From assembly GCA_025738555.1 (NCBI GenBank), contig JAOVFP010000016.1:1426001-1490000 (forward strand): 64,000 nt of DNA. The letters are read 5' to 3'. Numbering within the stretch: position 1 is the first letter of the stretch; every line of letters begins with the position of its first letter. Made by a program: the position numbers and the translations under genes. Source of the DNA: Cyathus striatus (lineage: Eukaryota > Basidiomycota > Agaricomycetes > Agaricales > Nidulariaceae). Shown piece by piece: positions 1-11,465 of this stretch. The notes beneath the pieces were generated by a model. The model ran no database searches and was not told the DNA's origin. It worked only from the letters and a program-made list of their open reading frames with translations.

Positions 1-2360
1 CTGCTACACTTTCCTTCGCACCTCCTCTTTCTCCCTATTCTTGTATCTATCATAATGCTCTTACTACCATAATTCTGTCCTAACAGCCGTTAAACACCTC
101 CAAACTCGTACCATGCTCGTCCTTAGTCCTCAATATCAGCGAAGCAGGCAAGCCACCAACAGAATTCTCCCTCTTTGGACCCTCCTGCATGCATCTTTTT
201 CGAGGCCACTGGTGGCATGGTACCTGATCAAGAACAGGTCACTGAAGTTGACAACTCGAAGAGCACACAGGTTGGGAAAGTATGCGTCAAGATGATAGTC
301 CAGTCTGGGTGATGTCTAATCTGAAGCGGCAGAATGTCCGAGGGAGTTGAAAGAGGAGGTGTTAATTGGGAAAGGGGAGGGGGTAGAGGGCACTGTAGAA
401 AACAATGTAGGCTGATGTTGAGGGTAATGGTGTTGACAATACGGGGTGTTATGTTAGATATTCTGGGTTGCACAGCTTCTTTGACAGCTGTCACTTGTCA
501 CCTGTCATACTTGACAGTTCTGTGATTGACAGATACTTGATTGACAGATATGTGATTGACAGATTGACAGCTGTCTGTTACCTTAGTTACATGGACCTTG
601 GTTGGACTTTGGTAGATACACCCAGTATATAAACACTCTGTAACTAGATAGTTGTTAACAAGTTTCCTCCCCATCTTGTGTCTGTGTCTGTGTTTGTGTC
701 TGAGTCTTTGCTCCACTATCACCCTCTTTGTTCTTCATTATCCTCTATTCTCTCTCTATCACACTCCTTATTCTTTGTTACTTCTGACATGTTAAGGAAT
801 TGGGGATGGGGTTATAAGCCCTGTATGTGACATGTGGTTCATACATTCTCATAACAAAGATCACTTCCTCAGGAAGGGTTTTGTAGAGTAGGTGCTGATG
901 TTTTCATTTATAAAGGGCAATAAGCGCGACTGTATGCTCCAACAGACACTCTCACCCTTCACTTCCTCCTATCTCAAGGGAAGCAGTTGACTTCTCTTCC
1001 CTTCCCCTGTCCCGCCTATGTGACATTCGCATGCTGTATCAGCTCTGCTTCAGTACACACAGATTCAAATACCCAAAAACGCGCCGACTACCGATCACCC
1101 ACATGCTCACTACCAGTGTTTATCAAGACCACTCCATCCACACCCTCCACGCCAGCAGTCATACTTCCGAAAACATCATTGAGGAGCCATAACTACTACT
1201 GGCGGTGCCGCTGTTGCACACAATCCTTGAGAAGCTTGCGAATGGGATGATCATGGATATATTCTTTAGTGCCGTATGGATGATTATGTTCAAAAGCCCA
1301 TAGCTACGAGTTCAATCTGTATCATCCACTGGCAATCCCATTCAATGCAATACTCACAACGTCCGAAATATAGTCGATGCTGGGCTGTATGAAGGAGGTT
1401 ACCAATTCCTGAGGGGCTAGGGAGTATGGGGTACGTCATCTCCTTTCCTCTTTCTTCGTCTCATCACATTTGTTCATTTTGTTTTGTTTTGTTCATTCCT
1501 TTTCTTTTGCTCTTGTTTCTTGCTCCTTCTTCTCTATAGCTCTACTGAGAACCCACTCACTGATGCCATATCTTACAGCAGTCAGACACCTCCACACACT
1601 CATAACTATTGCTTTCACCAACATAGAGACATGCAAGCTCATCAGACTTATCCCTCATCAGCTGAGACAGACTTTTTGCCTGCATGCTTTCCATAACAAA
1701 AAGGTGGCCTAGGATTTTACCAAGAATGTGCCTCTTGGCCAATTCATTACTGAAGGAAGACTGACTGCAGGAGCTGCACAGCTGGACAAGGCTCATGCAC
1801 TGTGGAAGAGTGTTGAAGGAGTTCTTACAAAATTTCTAGCATATTGTCTTTGTAAATCGTGCTTTTCTAAGTTCTTACTTGATCTTCAACTTAGTATATG
1901 TGAACAGTTGAGTGATGTTTTGTACTATGCTCAATGAATTCTTCGTGAATTAATATTTTAATCTAGAATGTGCAGTAACTAACGAGCAGTTCTCTCCGAG
2001 GATTGTTTTTGCCCAATTACAACCCATAGATCAATTATCTAGTGAGCCATTTGTATATTTCTCCCAGGCATGCACTCCTCAATTACGATACCAACAGTAC
2101 GTGGCCATTCTATATATATCGTGTAATCGATTATCATGCTGAACACACATGTTGGACCTCATGACACAAAGCATATATCGATGAATTACTTTTGCAACTT
2201 GCAAGTTTGAAGTTGTTCCCCTTTCTGTGCAAATGACGCCCATCGATGGACTAGGTTCTCTTTCACATGATATCTCTTGTCGACAATCACAGTCATCTAC
2301 ATGTAGGCAATTGCCAACTTGTGGGAAGCACATAACATACCAGCCAATCAATTAAATTAG
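1..2360. repeat. Dispersed repeat, copy A (cut at the left edge)
   Basis: This stretch aligns by eye with 7570-13130. Shared landmarks, in the same order, are the pyrimidine-rich block at 10-110, the purine-rich block near 345-395, the 'atctcaagg' block near 970, the 'ttcctgagggg' block near 1410, the segment 'agtatatgtgaacag' near 1893 and the 'tctcttgtcgacaatca' block near 2270. Copy A has neither of the two transposons nor the dioxygenase gene found in copy B. No intact gene was found in it. Reading frames that are open in copy B are broken here. The repeat contains intron-like gt...ag blocks, so it may derive from a duplicated multi-exon gene, but I do not recognise the gene. Confidence 0.7.
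482..575. repeat. Cluster of TGACAG motifs bounded by palindromes
   Basis: About 95 bp are packed with TTGACAG/CTGTCA motifs. A perfect 12-bp palindrome TGACAGCTGTCA lies at 482-493, and a second palindrome, GACAGCTGTC, lies at 566-575. Between them run near-tandem copies of GTGATTGACAGAT. TGACAG is the core bound by TALE-class homeodomains, which include fungal mating-type proteins, but this is only a motif match. It could equally be slipped-strand repeat expansion. Confidence 0.55.
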
Positions 2361-3109
2361 TCTCAGTAAGTACTACTGAGCACACTACTGGTGCAAGTGA
2401 TCATCGATCAACTGCTGTCTATCTGTAAAGTAAGTATAATCATACCTTTCATCACATAATTTTCAATTACTTACATAGATATTGTCTTGATATGAAGAAA
2501 CATGATTCGGTCATAGGTGACATAAGTATGTATCAAAAAGAGTGCGAGGCCAATGTGAGGAAGGACTTGACATGCTGAGGTCATGAACAACTTGGGGACA
2601 GGATGAATCAAAAATGCATGATGTCACTGTTTTGCTTGGAATTTCTCACATGCTACGTTCTCACTGTTTCGAGTCTTCGCATTTCCACAGGTCTACAGCT
2701 ATGATCCACACTACCCACTGCTCATCTCTGTCATTGTCTCAATCAATCTACTTCTTTGGCCCAACCAAGTTCACTATCTACGACAACTTTCACTCAAAAG
2801 AATAGCTACCGCTCTGCCGTGAATGGAAGGGCATCCGGATTCTTTATCTGGTATTTATCGTCATACTGTCAAACTAGCTCACAACACAATGTCATACTGC
2901 TTAAAAGTTAACCATTCCCCAGTTGTCATGAACCAAGCTGTTACATTGGTGCGTCATCCCTTCTCTTCCCCCCCTCCTCCTATCTCTCGCTCCTCGCTCT
3001 CCTACACACCCCTTCCCTTTCCCTCTTTTCCTAAACCCTGTACTAACACACCCCAGATACGTAATTATAAATGGTCCAAAAATGAACTGACTGATGTACT
3101 ACTACAGTA
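2361..3109. other. Gene-poor spacer
   Basis: I see no coding region with conserved character here. The block 2960-3060 is strongly pyrimidine-rich, like the presumed intron-like tracts in the neighbouring repeats. Confidence 0.5.
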
Positions 3110-3330
3110 GTTCATCTGGCACACCCAGGATGTCCACATTAGAAATGCCGATGTTGGCACTGTAAAAGAGGGTTTGTCGATTCCTGAGGGGGCTTGGGAA
3201 GATGGACAGGAGGGTACATTGGTTTCCTTCATTACTTTCCATTTTCTTCTTTCTTCCTCCACTATACCTCATCTCTTCTATAACTTATGTGAGAACCCGC
3301 TCACTAACAGCCACTTATCACAGTTATGAA
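3110..3330. repeat. Fragment of the dispersed repeat (copy C)
   Basis: The 'ttcctgagggg...tgggaagatggacaggaggg' block, the following pyrimidine tract, and 'gagaacccgctcactaacagccac' at the end correspond to 1405-1585 of copy A and 9055-9235 of copy B. The surrounding sequence does not align clearly, so this is a partial copy. A weaker, less certain extension may exist at 4500-4800, around 'aatctgggtgat'. Confidence 0.5.
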
Positions 3331-5697
3331 ACTGTTGAGTCACGCGACGAGTTAAGTAATTCTTAAGTACTTAGAATAGAAATCCTAAATACTATAATAA
3401 TATTCAAATCCCAAGGTGCAATTTCAGTAAGTTCAAGGGGTGCAATTGTGTCTATTCCAAATTTAGAACAAGTTTAAAAATAGAACAAGTTAAACTCAGG
3501 CTATTCTCATTCATGTGTCAAAGTATTCAAAGTCAAGTTCAGATTCAATTCAGTATCGCGGTACATATTTCTCAGTATCAAAACGTCTCATAACTATCTC
3601 TGATTCTCATCTTTACACACCCTGTCAGTGGGAGGGAAGAATGCCTGGCAGTTCCTGCCATTTCATTCCCCCATCACTCATCTATATACATTTACAGACA
3701 TATCTAACTATGGATTGGGTCTATACTAATTACTAATTTTATTCCTAGGTTTCTCCATGGCTCTAGCCCAGCCATTGCTGCAACCAATTGCATGTGCGTG
3801 CACACACATGTCTATGTCGTGACAGGCGCCCATATGGGCGGCATGTCGATCTATTACCATTTCGGGCGTTGCTTATATCATCAAATGCGTGTGGCGCATC
3901 AGTATCGCAACAAAACACCATCGCTGTGTCGCATACTCACCCCGCTATCTTTCTCTTCTCGTGATCTGTGCATGGGTTGCATATGGTCTATCAGTGTCAT
4001 TCTGTGCTTAGCTAGTGCACTGTCTGCATAGCTTTGGCATAGTTCTCAGGTTCTGGGCTTATTCTAGGGTTCTAGGTTTTTCTTTCAACTCTGTGCGCTT
4101 TTCTGGTTGGTCTGTAAATCTGGGGCTCGTCATAATGCATAGTGGGATTTCTGTTGGGCTAGCAACTGCAAAATGATGTTGGTATATTGAAAGAAAGTGG
4201 TATGTATTTGTTTAAATTGTTTTAAACCATACTGAGGCAGAGTTTATATGTTTTTATAGGTTTATTTGTTTTAAATCCCTTAGTAAATTATGGGAGGTGG
4301 CGCAGGAACTCAGCCCCTCCCCGCTGTGTCCTACTCATGTGCTCAGGTGGAAGTTCCATAAATTCGGAACATGAAAATTAAAATTAAAGTATGTCATTAT
4401 ATTTTACTAGCGTATCAGAAACATATCCTCACAATCCTACCCTCATCCACTCCAACTCAGAAATTCACAAACTGTATCCTTCATCAGTCGAGACCTCCCC
4501 GGTCATACATTTTCCAAGACAACGGGAGGCCTGGCAACATACCATGAATGCCTCGAACACGTCGATAAGAGTGCACTCACTGACCAACTCATTAGCGAAG
4601 AATGACAGATGACAGGGCAGAACAAAACTCTCGTTTTGTAACCCCACATTCCCGGTACCAGGCTTCTACCACGCAACACTCTAAGAGGAGTGTAGGAGGA
4701 TCACCCATGAGGAGATGTGCAATCGGAAGTGGGGTAGAGAATCTGGGTGATTTCGTACAAAGGGCCTGTTGGGAAGGAGAGGGTCGATGATGTCGGGGTA
4801 CATTCTTTTTTTTTGAAGTGTCTCATTCCTTCAGAAGGAAGAACCTGTCTTTTCCTTCGAGTTGGAGCGTTCTCTTTCTTCAGGAGAGCAAGACACTATT
4901 CTCTGGTTTCACTCGAGAATGCTGATGAGGTTTTATTATAGGATAACCTGCTTGACCTTATCTCACAAGAGCAGCAAGAATACACTAATGAGTGTACCAA
5001 GGGCACAGAAGGTATTTTGGGAGGTATTTCCTTGAGTGATAGGATAGGATCATCCTCAGGGAGGTGTGTTCTTTTCTCTTTCCTGCTTTTCTATTTACCC
5101 TACTCTTGTCCGCAACGCTTCCCCTCCTTTTCATGTCACTCATCATGTTTCCATCACCCCCTTCCCTTACCTCCTCCACCTATAACCTACCACTTTTTCT
5201 CTTCATAGCACTCCTTCCCCTTAGCTCCTTCCGTCTCTGCCCTACTATAGTAATACATTATGCATAGCATCAGGCAATGCATTCTTATATTGCCTGTTTG
5301 ACCACAACTGCACAATTAAGAGGAATGGATGTGATATTGCTTCAGATCTTGAACTTAAAGCTGAAGAACCAAAATTAATGACATAAGAGCTGAACTGAGA
5401 ACTTGAACCGAGAATCAGCGGCAAGTCTCTGTGCCGATAGTCAGAGCTTTAATATTTGTCTGGCCAGCAGCTCTCCATTGCTGGTTTGTTTGGTTTCGGC
5501 ACTTCCCTCACTTCCTCCCAACTTCATCTCCTGCTTCCACATGTACGTCGCAGCCGTCACCTTATGTTGTTCCAAGCAGAAGGACCACAGTACCATTATG
5601 CCCCAAAAACATTCAATGACATGGCAAGCTTATGTGGTGCCTCTACCAGTGACATAGTATTGGATGACTTCCCACAGCATTTAGAAACCGGTCTTGT
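3331..5697. other. Gene-poor, AT-rich spacer with scattered repeat fragments
   Basis: No gene could be supported. Features seen are a perfect 14-bp palindrome CGCCCATATGGGCG at 3827-3840 and a pyrimidine-rich tract at 5060-5240. There are several short open frames without recognisable character. Confidence 0.4.
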
Positions 5698-6092
5698 CAC
5701 CTCAGACAAGGGTGGATCAGATCACTGTAAATATGGTACAACCCGATTTACTTAACAATTAGAATAGTTATTAAAATATGTTATCTGACCGATGTGTGAG
5801 CAAATCTAGAATATGTGCAAGAATAGGAAAACTGACCGATCCATGCAACATATTTACAATAAGATCTGTGACCCCATCCATTCCTAGGCCAATTGGAAAA
5901 TTTTCGGAGGCTCAGTTCACGTTGCACAGGTAAAATTGGTATGAAACAATTGGAACAATAAGCAGATGTGTTACCCAATTTAGAATTTTCTAATGCATCT
6001 GACACATTACATATTTTATGGCATATTCTAATTGTTACAAAAATCAGGATGTACCATATTTACATGAACCTGATTTAGGCCTGTCTGAGGTG
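5698..6092. mobile_element. Long-inverted-repeat (foldback/MITE-like) element
   Basis: The left arm starts with CACCTCAGACA at 5698. Its reverse complement, TGTCTGAGGTG, ends at 6092. The arms stay alignable for roughly 90 bp. Matching blocks are GTAAATATGGTACA, AACAATTAGAATA and TAAAATATGT, found in order from the left end and in reverse complement from the right end. The centre is non-coding. I could not identify a convincing target-site duplication, so the superfamily is open. It is old enough for the arms to differ at perhaps a fifth to a quarter of positions. Confidence 0.7.
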
Positions 6093-7439
6093 TGTGTATC
6101 TTGGTACATCTAGATTGCATCACGTGACATCCCAGCACGTCAGTTCACTGAACTTGCAAACCTCAATGCACATCTATAAGCACCAAATTGTGAGCATGCA
6201 AACTCAAGCAAACCACTGGCGCCCTTCCACTATTATTAAGCTTGTACACATTAAATTAAAATATTAATGATTATGTATTAGTTTAATAATTGCACAATAA
6301 CATATATAATTTGAGGCCAAGCCACCAAAGAGTAAGTAGAAAATAGGTTTGGTGTTCTGTTTCTTGTTATATCTAAATTTTAGATTGACTATGTTGCTGT
6401 AAGTCACTGTCTGCCCAAAAAGTTACTTCATTGTTTTTACTGAAATTGTTAATGCATGCATTGCACTTACATCCCTGTACACTGCAATCAATATATGTGA
6501 CTATTGAATTTGGACACTGTTGTTTTGTTAACAAAATGTGCAATGCAATATTTATGTTTGACTCCTCACTGACAAGCTTACATTGAATTTAAATGTGTAT
6601 CCTGCAGATGAATTACTTATAAGAATCATGGTTTACATGTTTACAGTACAATATATAGCACATTGGTTAATTATTACTTTAAGTCTTTTCCTAATTATTT
6701 CACATCTCATTAAAAAATACTTATTGTCCAGATATAATTTTCGCATTTTTAATCAACAACATCATTTTTGTAGACTAATGTGCCTACTGTGTACTTGACA
6801 AGCAATTTATTATGTAAAGAATGGTTGAGCTGGTTGTGAGCTGGTGTGGCCGTAACCCTTGCGTAACCCTGTGTGGTCAGTGGTGTTACTGCATTTGGCA
6901 AATCTAGATATACCAACATACTATGGACTTGTTAGAAATGCAGACCTAGATTAACCAAGCGCCACTTGCTTAACATTTAGAAAAATAATCTGTGTTTCTA
7001 AACCCTGCAAGAAGTCATCCATTGTTGACATAGGCATCTCACCCCTAGTATTGTTTACTTTCCTCCTTTACCTACACCTGGCTTTCAGATGGCCACATAT
7101 ATGATGTATCAACATAGTACTCCCCACAGATAAGATTGGCGATAGCAGGACCCCAGGAAGTGACAGAGGGCTTTCTTGAAGCATCTAAGGTATGTACAGC
7201 TCATTCCTCCCTTCTCTTCTATCTTCCTACCACTTGCCTACATTCTGACTTCTTCCTCTAGATCACCATGACACCAACCCCGCTTTCCCTTGTCCACTAT
7301 CTTCTTTCTCTCCTTATGTGCCTGCTATTGTTCCCCAATGGAAACTGCATACTACATCAATGCTAAGCAGTCCAAGCCATCGTCCAACGAGCTTCTTGAA
7401 CAGTTCAAGAGCACATCCAAGATGTCTACACTACGGAAA
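6093..7439. other. AT-rich gene-poor spacer
   Basis: Positions 6200-6800 are very AT-rich with no supported gene. From about 7130 the sequence takes on the exon/intron-like texture seen in repeat copy B (gtatgt...tctag tracts). This may be the upstream continuation of the same repeat, outside the part shared with copy A. Confidence 0.4.
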
Positions 7440-8120
7440 AGAAGGCTGCCATGGGCGGTGTAAAGTATGTGTTCCTAGTGCTTGAGAGAACTATGGTGGA
7501 TAAGCAAGATGGTATGTTATTCCTATTGTATTCTTCCCCATGCATCCTCTCTTCTCTTTCCACTTACAATCTGTCTTCCTTCGCAACTCATTCTCCCCAT
7601 TCTTGTATCTGTCATAATGCACCTACTAATCATAAACCCATCCCAACAGCCATTAACATCTCTGTGAAGTTCGAACCATGCTCACCTTTCATCTTCAATA
7701 ACAACGAAGTGGGCAGGCTGCGAACAGACTTCTCCCACAGGGACATTCTCGCACGTGTCCCTTCCAAGGCATCTGGCAGTGTTGCACCCAATCAAGAATG
7801 GCTCGCTGTAGTTCATGAGAGCACTCAGGTAAGAGAGCTGTGCTTAGTGACAATTCTCCCATCTGGGTGATATACAATTCGATGTGGGAAAACATGCGAG
7901 GGAGTGGAGAGTGGAGGTGTTGATTGGGAAGGAGGAGGGGAGGCAGAGGATAGAGGATGCACACTGAGGTTGATGGTATCAAAGATACAGGGGATGTTAC
8001 AGAGGAGAGGGGTTAATCTGTGTACACAACACACAGGTTAGTGCATTCCTCGAGAAGGTTTATGTAGAGTATGTGCTGATGTTTTCTTTGATGAAGGACA
8101 ACATGCTCGATCACACCCTA

Positions 8121-8556
8121 TGGTGTGCACAGCTTAGTCACCACAACTTTTGTACAGGCAAAGGGTGATCTAAATTTCTCACACATATGGCCCCGATTAT
8201 CTTATTCCTCTTGTAGAAATGCTTCTTTTGATGAACAGAGTAAATCTACAAAAGCATTTGTTAAAATTCCCAAAACTGAATGAGTTATATTTTTTGTCAA
8301 TGATGGATTTTGCCACATTACCATATTAGGACGATAACTACCATATTTGGATAGCTTTGTCATCAATATAGAATTACTTGAGACAGAGAACATCACAAAT
8401 TTTTGTATCTTAATCCATTATATAGTGCTCTAAACTGATGTTAAATAGAACAAAGAGCATGAAATCTCTTCAAAAATGAAGGGAAAATTTTCAAAAAATT
8501 TCGCAGATGGATTTTGCCGCTGTACAAAACTAGTGGTGACTAAGCCGTGCGCACCA
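8121..8556. mobile_element. TA-flanked MITE (Tc1/mariner type)
   Basis: The element is 436 bp with about 31-bp terminal inverted repeats. The left end reads TGGTGTGCACAGCTTAGTC. The right end, reverse complemented, reads TGGTGCGCACGGCTTAGTC. It is flanked on both sides by TA (8119-8120 and 8557-8558), the target duplication expected of the Tc1/mariner superfamily. There is no transposase frame inside, so it is non-autonomous. The related unoccupied site is present in repeat copy A near 932-940. This supports insertion after the repeat was duplicated. Confidence 0.85.
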
Positions 8557-8584
8557 TACAACAGGTACTCTCATTCTTCTTATC

Positions 8585-8965
8585 TCAAGGGAGGAAGTCG
8601 GCTTCCCTTCCCCTCAAGTTCTCCCCCCACATGAAACTCGCATGATGTCTCGGCTCCGATTCGCCATGCACCAGGTAAGTAATCCTCGAATGCCAAATAC
8701 AGGCTGGATACGAACCATCCATCTGCTCGCTACCAGTGTTTATCGAGACATGCTCCATGCACACCCGCAACGGTGGTACATACTCGCCAGCAGTCATACT
8801 TCCGTAAGCGTCATTTAGGGCCCTCAAATACGACCCGTGGAACCAGAGTTGCATACAATCCTTGAGAGGTTTGAGACTGGGATGATTCTGTAGTGTCGTG
8901 CGGATGGCCATGTTCGAAAACCCACAGCTAGGGGTCCAATCCATACCATCCACTGGCAATCTCAT
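8585..8965 (-). CDS. Unrecognised 126-residue open frame in repeat copy B
   Basis: An open frame on the minus strand begins MRLPVDGMDWTPSCGF. The start codon near the window position 8965 is not confirmed as ATG. The corresponding stretch of copy A (about 985-1350, minus strand) aligns in nucleotide sequence but is broken by several stops. Either this frame is a surviving exon of a gene carried by the repeat, or it is chance. I do not recognise the protein and see no signal peptide or membrane segment. Confidence 0.25.
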   Translation of the reverse strand: MRLPVDGMDWTPSCGFSNMAIRTTLQNHPSLKPLKDCMQLWFHGSYLRALNDAYGSMTAGEYVPPLRVCMEHVSINTGSEQMDGSYPACIWHSRITYLVHGESEPRHHASFMWGENLRGREADFLP

Positions 8966-9501
8966 TCAATGTAATAGTCACAACGTTCGAAATAAAGTCG
9001 ATGCTTTTCTGTAGCTTAAATGAAGGCCGCGGTGGGCCGTACGAAATAGATTGGTGGTTCCTGAGGGGCTACGGGGATGGGCAGGAGGGTACGTGATTCC
9101 TTCCCTTTTCCTTCCTCTCAGCGTCGCGTTGGTTCTTTTCGTTTCGTTCATTGCTTTCGTTTGCTCTTTCTCCCCCATTCTTTTCTATAACTCTACTGCA
9201 CCCACTCGCTGACAGCCACATCTCACAGCAGGTAAACACCTCCACACATTCACTACCCTTGTCTTCAGCAACCCAGACCCGCAAGCTGCTCAGAGCTCAA
9301 TTCATCAGCCGAGACTTGGCCGAGACCTTATCGCTTGCACGATTTCCATACTTAACGGATGCGGGTTATATAGCACCTTACCAAAGTACAGCTGCCGAAT
9401 CATGCCAGCCAGGATTTCGATTCTGAGGAACTGATCACGCTAGAAGATAAATGGATTAATGAACTAAGATACAGGGAGTAAGGAAGCTGTCATGGGAAGT
9501 C

Positions 9502-9508
9502 TATAAAG
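9502..9508 (+). promoter_or_regulatory. TATA-like box upstream of the dioxygenase gene
   Basis: TATAAAG lies 74 bp before the ATG at 9582, a normal spacing for a fungal core promoter. Assigned by motif only. Confidence 0.45.
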
Positions 9509-9581
9509 GTCTCACCGTTTTGAACACACACATTCCCCTCGGTCTTCTTCCGACCCTTGTCCTCTTCTACGCCTCACGAAC

Positions 9582-11025
9582 ATGGAACCAGCGTACGACA
9601 AAATCGCAGCAAAACCCAAAGCAGACCCGCTCAAGCCCCCCAATGCATTGGATCTAACCGCAGAGTTGATAACGGAGAATGTGTTGGTTATCAATGCTCA
9701 GAACTGTACATTTCTTCTTGCTTTCCACCTTGTGACGTACCGGTTAAAGAGGGTTTGAAAGGCAAAGACGACAGAACGAAATTCGTATTCAAATCTTTGG
9801 TTAAGCATCTTCACGCGTTCGTTAAAGAGACGGAGTTGAGTACCGAGGAGTGGATGTGAGCTCGATGGCACATTACACACGGTGGATAAGGTGGAACTCA
9901 TGGTAATATTCCTAGGACGGCCATTAAGTTTCTCACTGAAACAGGGCAGACGTGCACTGACATCAGACAAGGTCCCTTTCCCTCTTCCCTATTCAAACCA
10001 ACATCTAACGTATACATATGACAATCAAAGAATTCATCCTGCTCTCAGACTCCCTAGGTGTATCGACCCTCGTAGACTCAATCAACAACCCAAAGCCCCC
10101 AGGGGCAACAGAAGGCTCAGTACTAGGCCCATTCTATACTGGTGACGCACATGAACGTTCGTTCCTCCCTCCTTTCCCAGATTTAACTCCCCACTGATGC
10201 TATGTTAAGTTAATAATGGAGAATCGATAGCAACAGAAGGAAAGGGGGACTACCTATTCGTCCAAGGTAAAATACTGGATACGCAAGAAAAGCCCATTGC
10301 GGGTGCGATCATTGATACGTGGGAGACGGATGAATATGGGTTGTATGATACCCAGGTACGTTGTTCCTTTCTTCTTGCATATAAAACCTAACGTTCGCAT
10401 TCAAATTTGCCAGTATACGAATAGACTGGAACCTGACTGCAGAGGCCGCCTCCACTCAGCCGACAACGGGTCCTACTCCTTCAGAGCAGTCGTGTACACA
10501 CCCCCACCCATTTCTACTTCCCCAACTAACAATTGACGCTAGACCGGTAGCCTATCCAATCCCATATGACGGTCCCGTAGGCCGCATGCTAACCGAACTC
10601 GGACGCCATGTCTACAGGCCAGCGCATTTACATATGATGATCGTCGTAAGTAATCACAAAGATTCACCGTCGCTCAAAGCTGAGAGAGAAGGGGATGAAG
10701 GCACTGGGATATGAAAAGTTGACGACGGCGTTGTATTTCGAGGGGAGCCCATATTTGACTAGCGATACTGTTTTTGGAGTTAAAAAGTCATTGATTGTCG
10801 TACGTCCTCTATTCTCTTCGTTGAAGATATAGTATATTGTTGGGAATACTGATATGAGAATAGAAACCGGATGTCATAACAGACGTCGAACAGACCAAAG
10901 CCCGTGGATTCAAAGAAGCTAAACCGCACGCTCTCTTGACTAAAGATTTTGTACTCGTCACACCGGATGAAGCTATAGCTGCACGGAACTTGAAGAAATT
11001 GGATGCCTCAAAATCGATCGTGTGA
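9582..11025 (+). CDS. Intradiol ring-cleavage dioxygenase (hydroxyquinol/catechol 1,2-dioxygenase type)
   Basis: Nine exons give one continuous 336-residue frame: 9582-9705, 9762-9855, 9916-9971, 10031-10156, 10210-10355, 10414-10493, 10543-10645, about 10680-10799 and 10864-11025. The start of exon 8 is the least certain join. The N-terminal dioxygenase domain ([23 protein letters not shown]) precedes the catalytic domain. The four expected Fe(III) ligands are visible: Tyr in [10 protein letters not shown], Tyr in [12 protein letters not shown], and the two His of RPAHLH. By family knowledge, such enzymes open catechol or hydroxyquinol rings in aromatic catabolism. The N-terminal helical domain and the length fit the hydroxyquinol/chlorocatechol branch, but the exact substrate cannot be told. 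There is no signal peptide, so it is cytosolic. The gene is intact although it sits between halves of a repeat. Confidence 0.9.
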
Positions 11026-11394
11026 TTGTAGGTGTGATAGAGAGTGCTTACAACACAGGCTTTTTCCAATAATCACCGACCAAGTACGGCGGTATCTTTG
11101 CATTCGTGTTCTTTGCCTTCGGTCTATGTATTTGGATAGTAACCTGTCCTATAGATAACTTGTACGCCATGAATGATACCGATAACCTGGGAACTTACAG
11201 TACCGGTCCATCGAAAACGGTTAGCTTATAAGTTAGGGATATTAAACTCGACTCCCGCCGCCTATTGGTCGGCGTTTTTTAACAGTTTACATAAACTTGT
11301 GGTAAGTTATGTGACTGTCAGCTTAATGAACACGAGAATCATCTACATATCTAATCAGCGAACAAAAGAGATGATCTTTCCCTCATGAAGAGAA
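11026..11394. other. Spacer after the dioxygenase gene
   Basis: I see no supported gene here. It separates the dioxygenase stop codon from the right half of repeat copy B. Confidence 0.4.
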
Positions 11395-11465
11395 TAGAGC
11401 ACCAGAAGCCTATTCGGAAGCTGAGTATATGTGAACAATTGAATGATCTTTTGTACTACTTTCAG

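Larger units (their letters stand above)
7440..9420. repeat. Dispersed repeat, copy B, left half
   Basis: This is the counterpart of about 1-1700 in copy A, interrupted by the MITE at 8121-8556. The alignment resumes on both sides of the MITE: copy A 'caacagacactctcaccc' matches 'caacaggtactctcattc' directly after it. The homology to copy A fades around 9350-9420, just before the dioxygenase gene. Confidence 0.7.
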
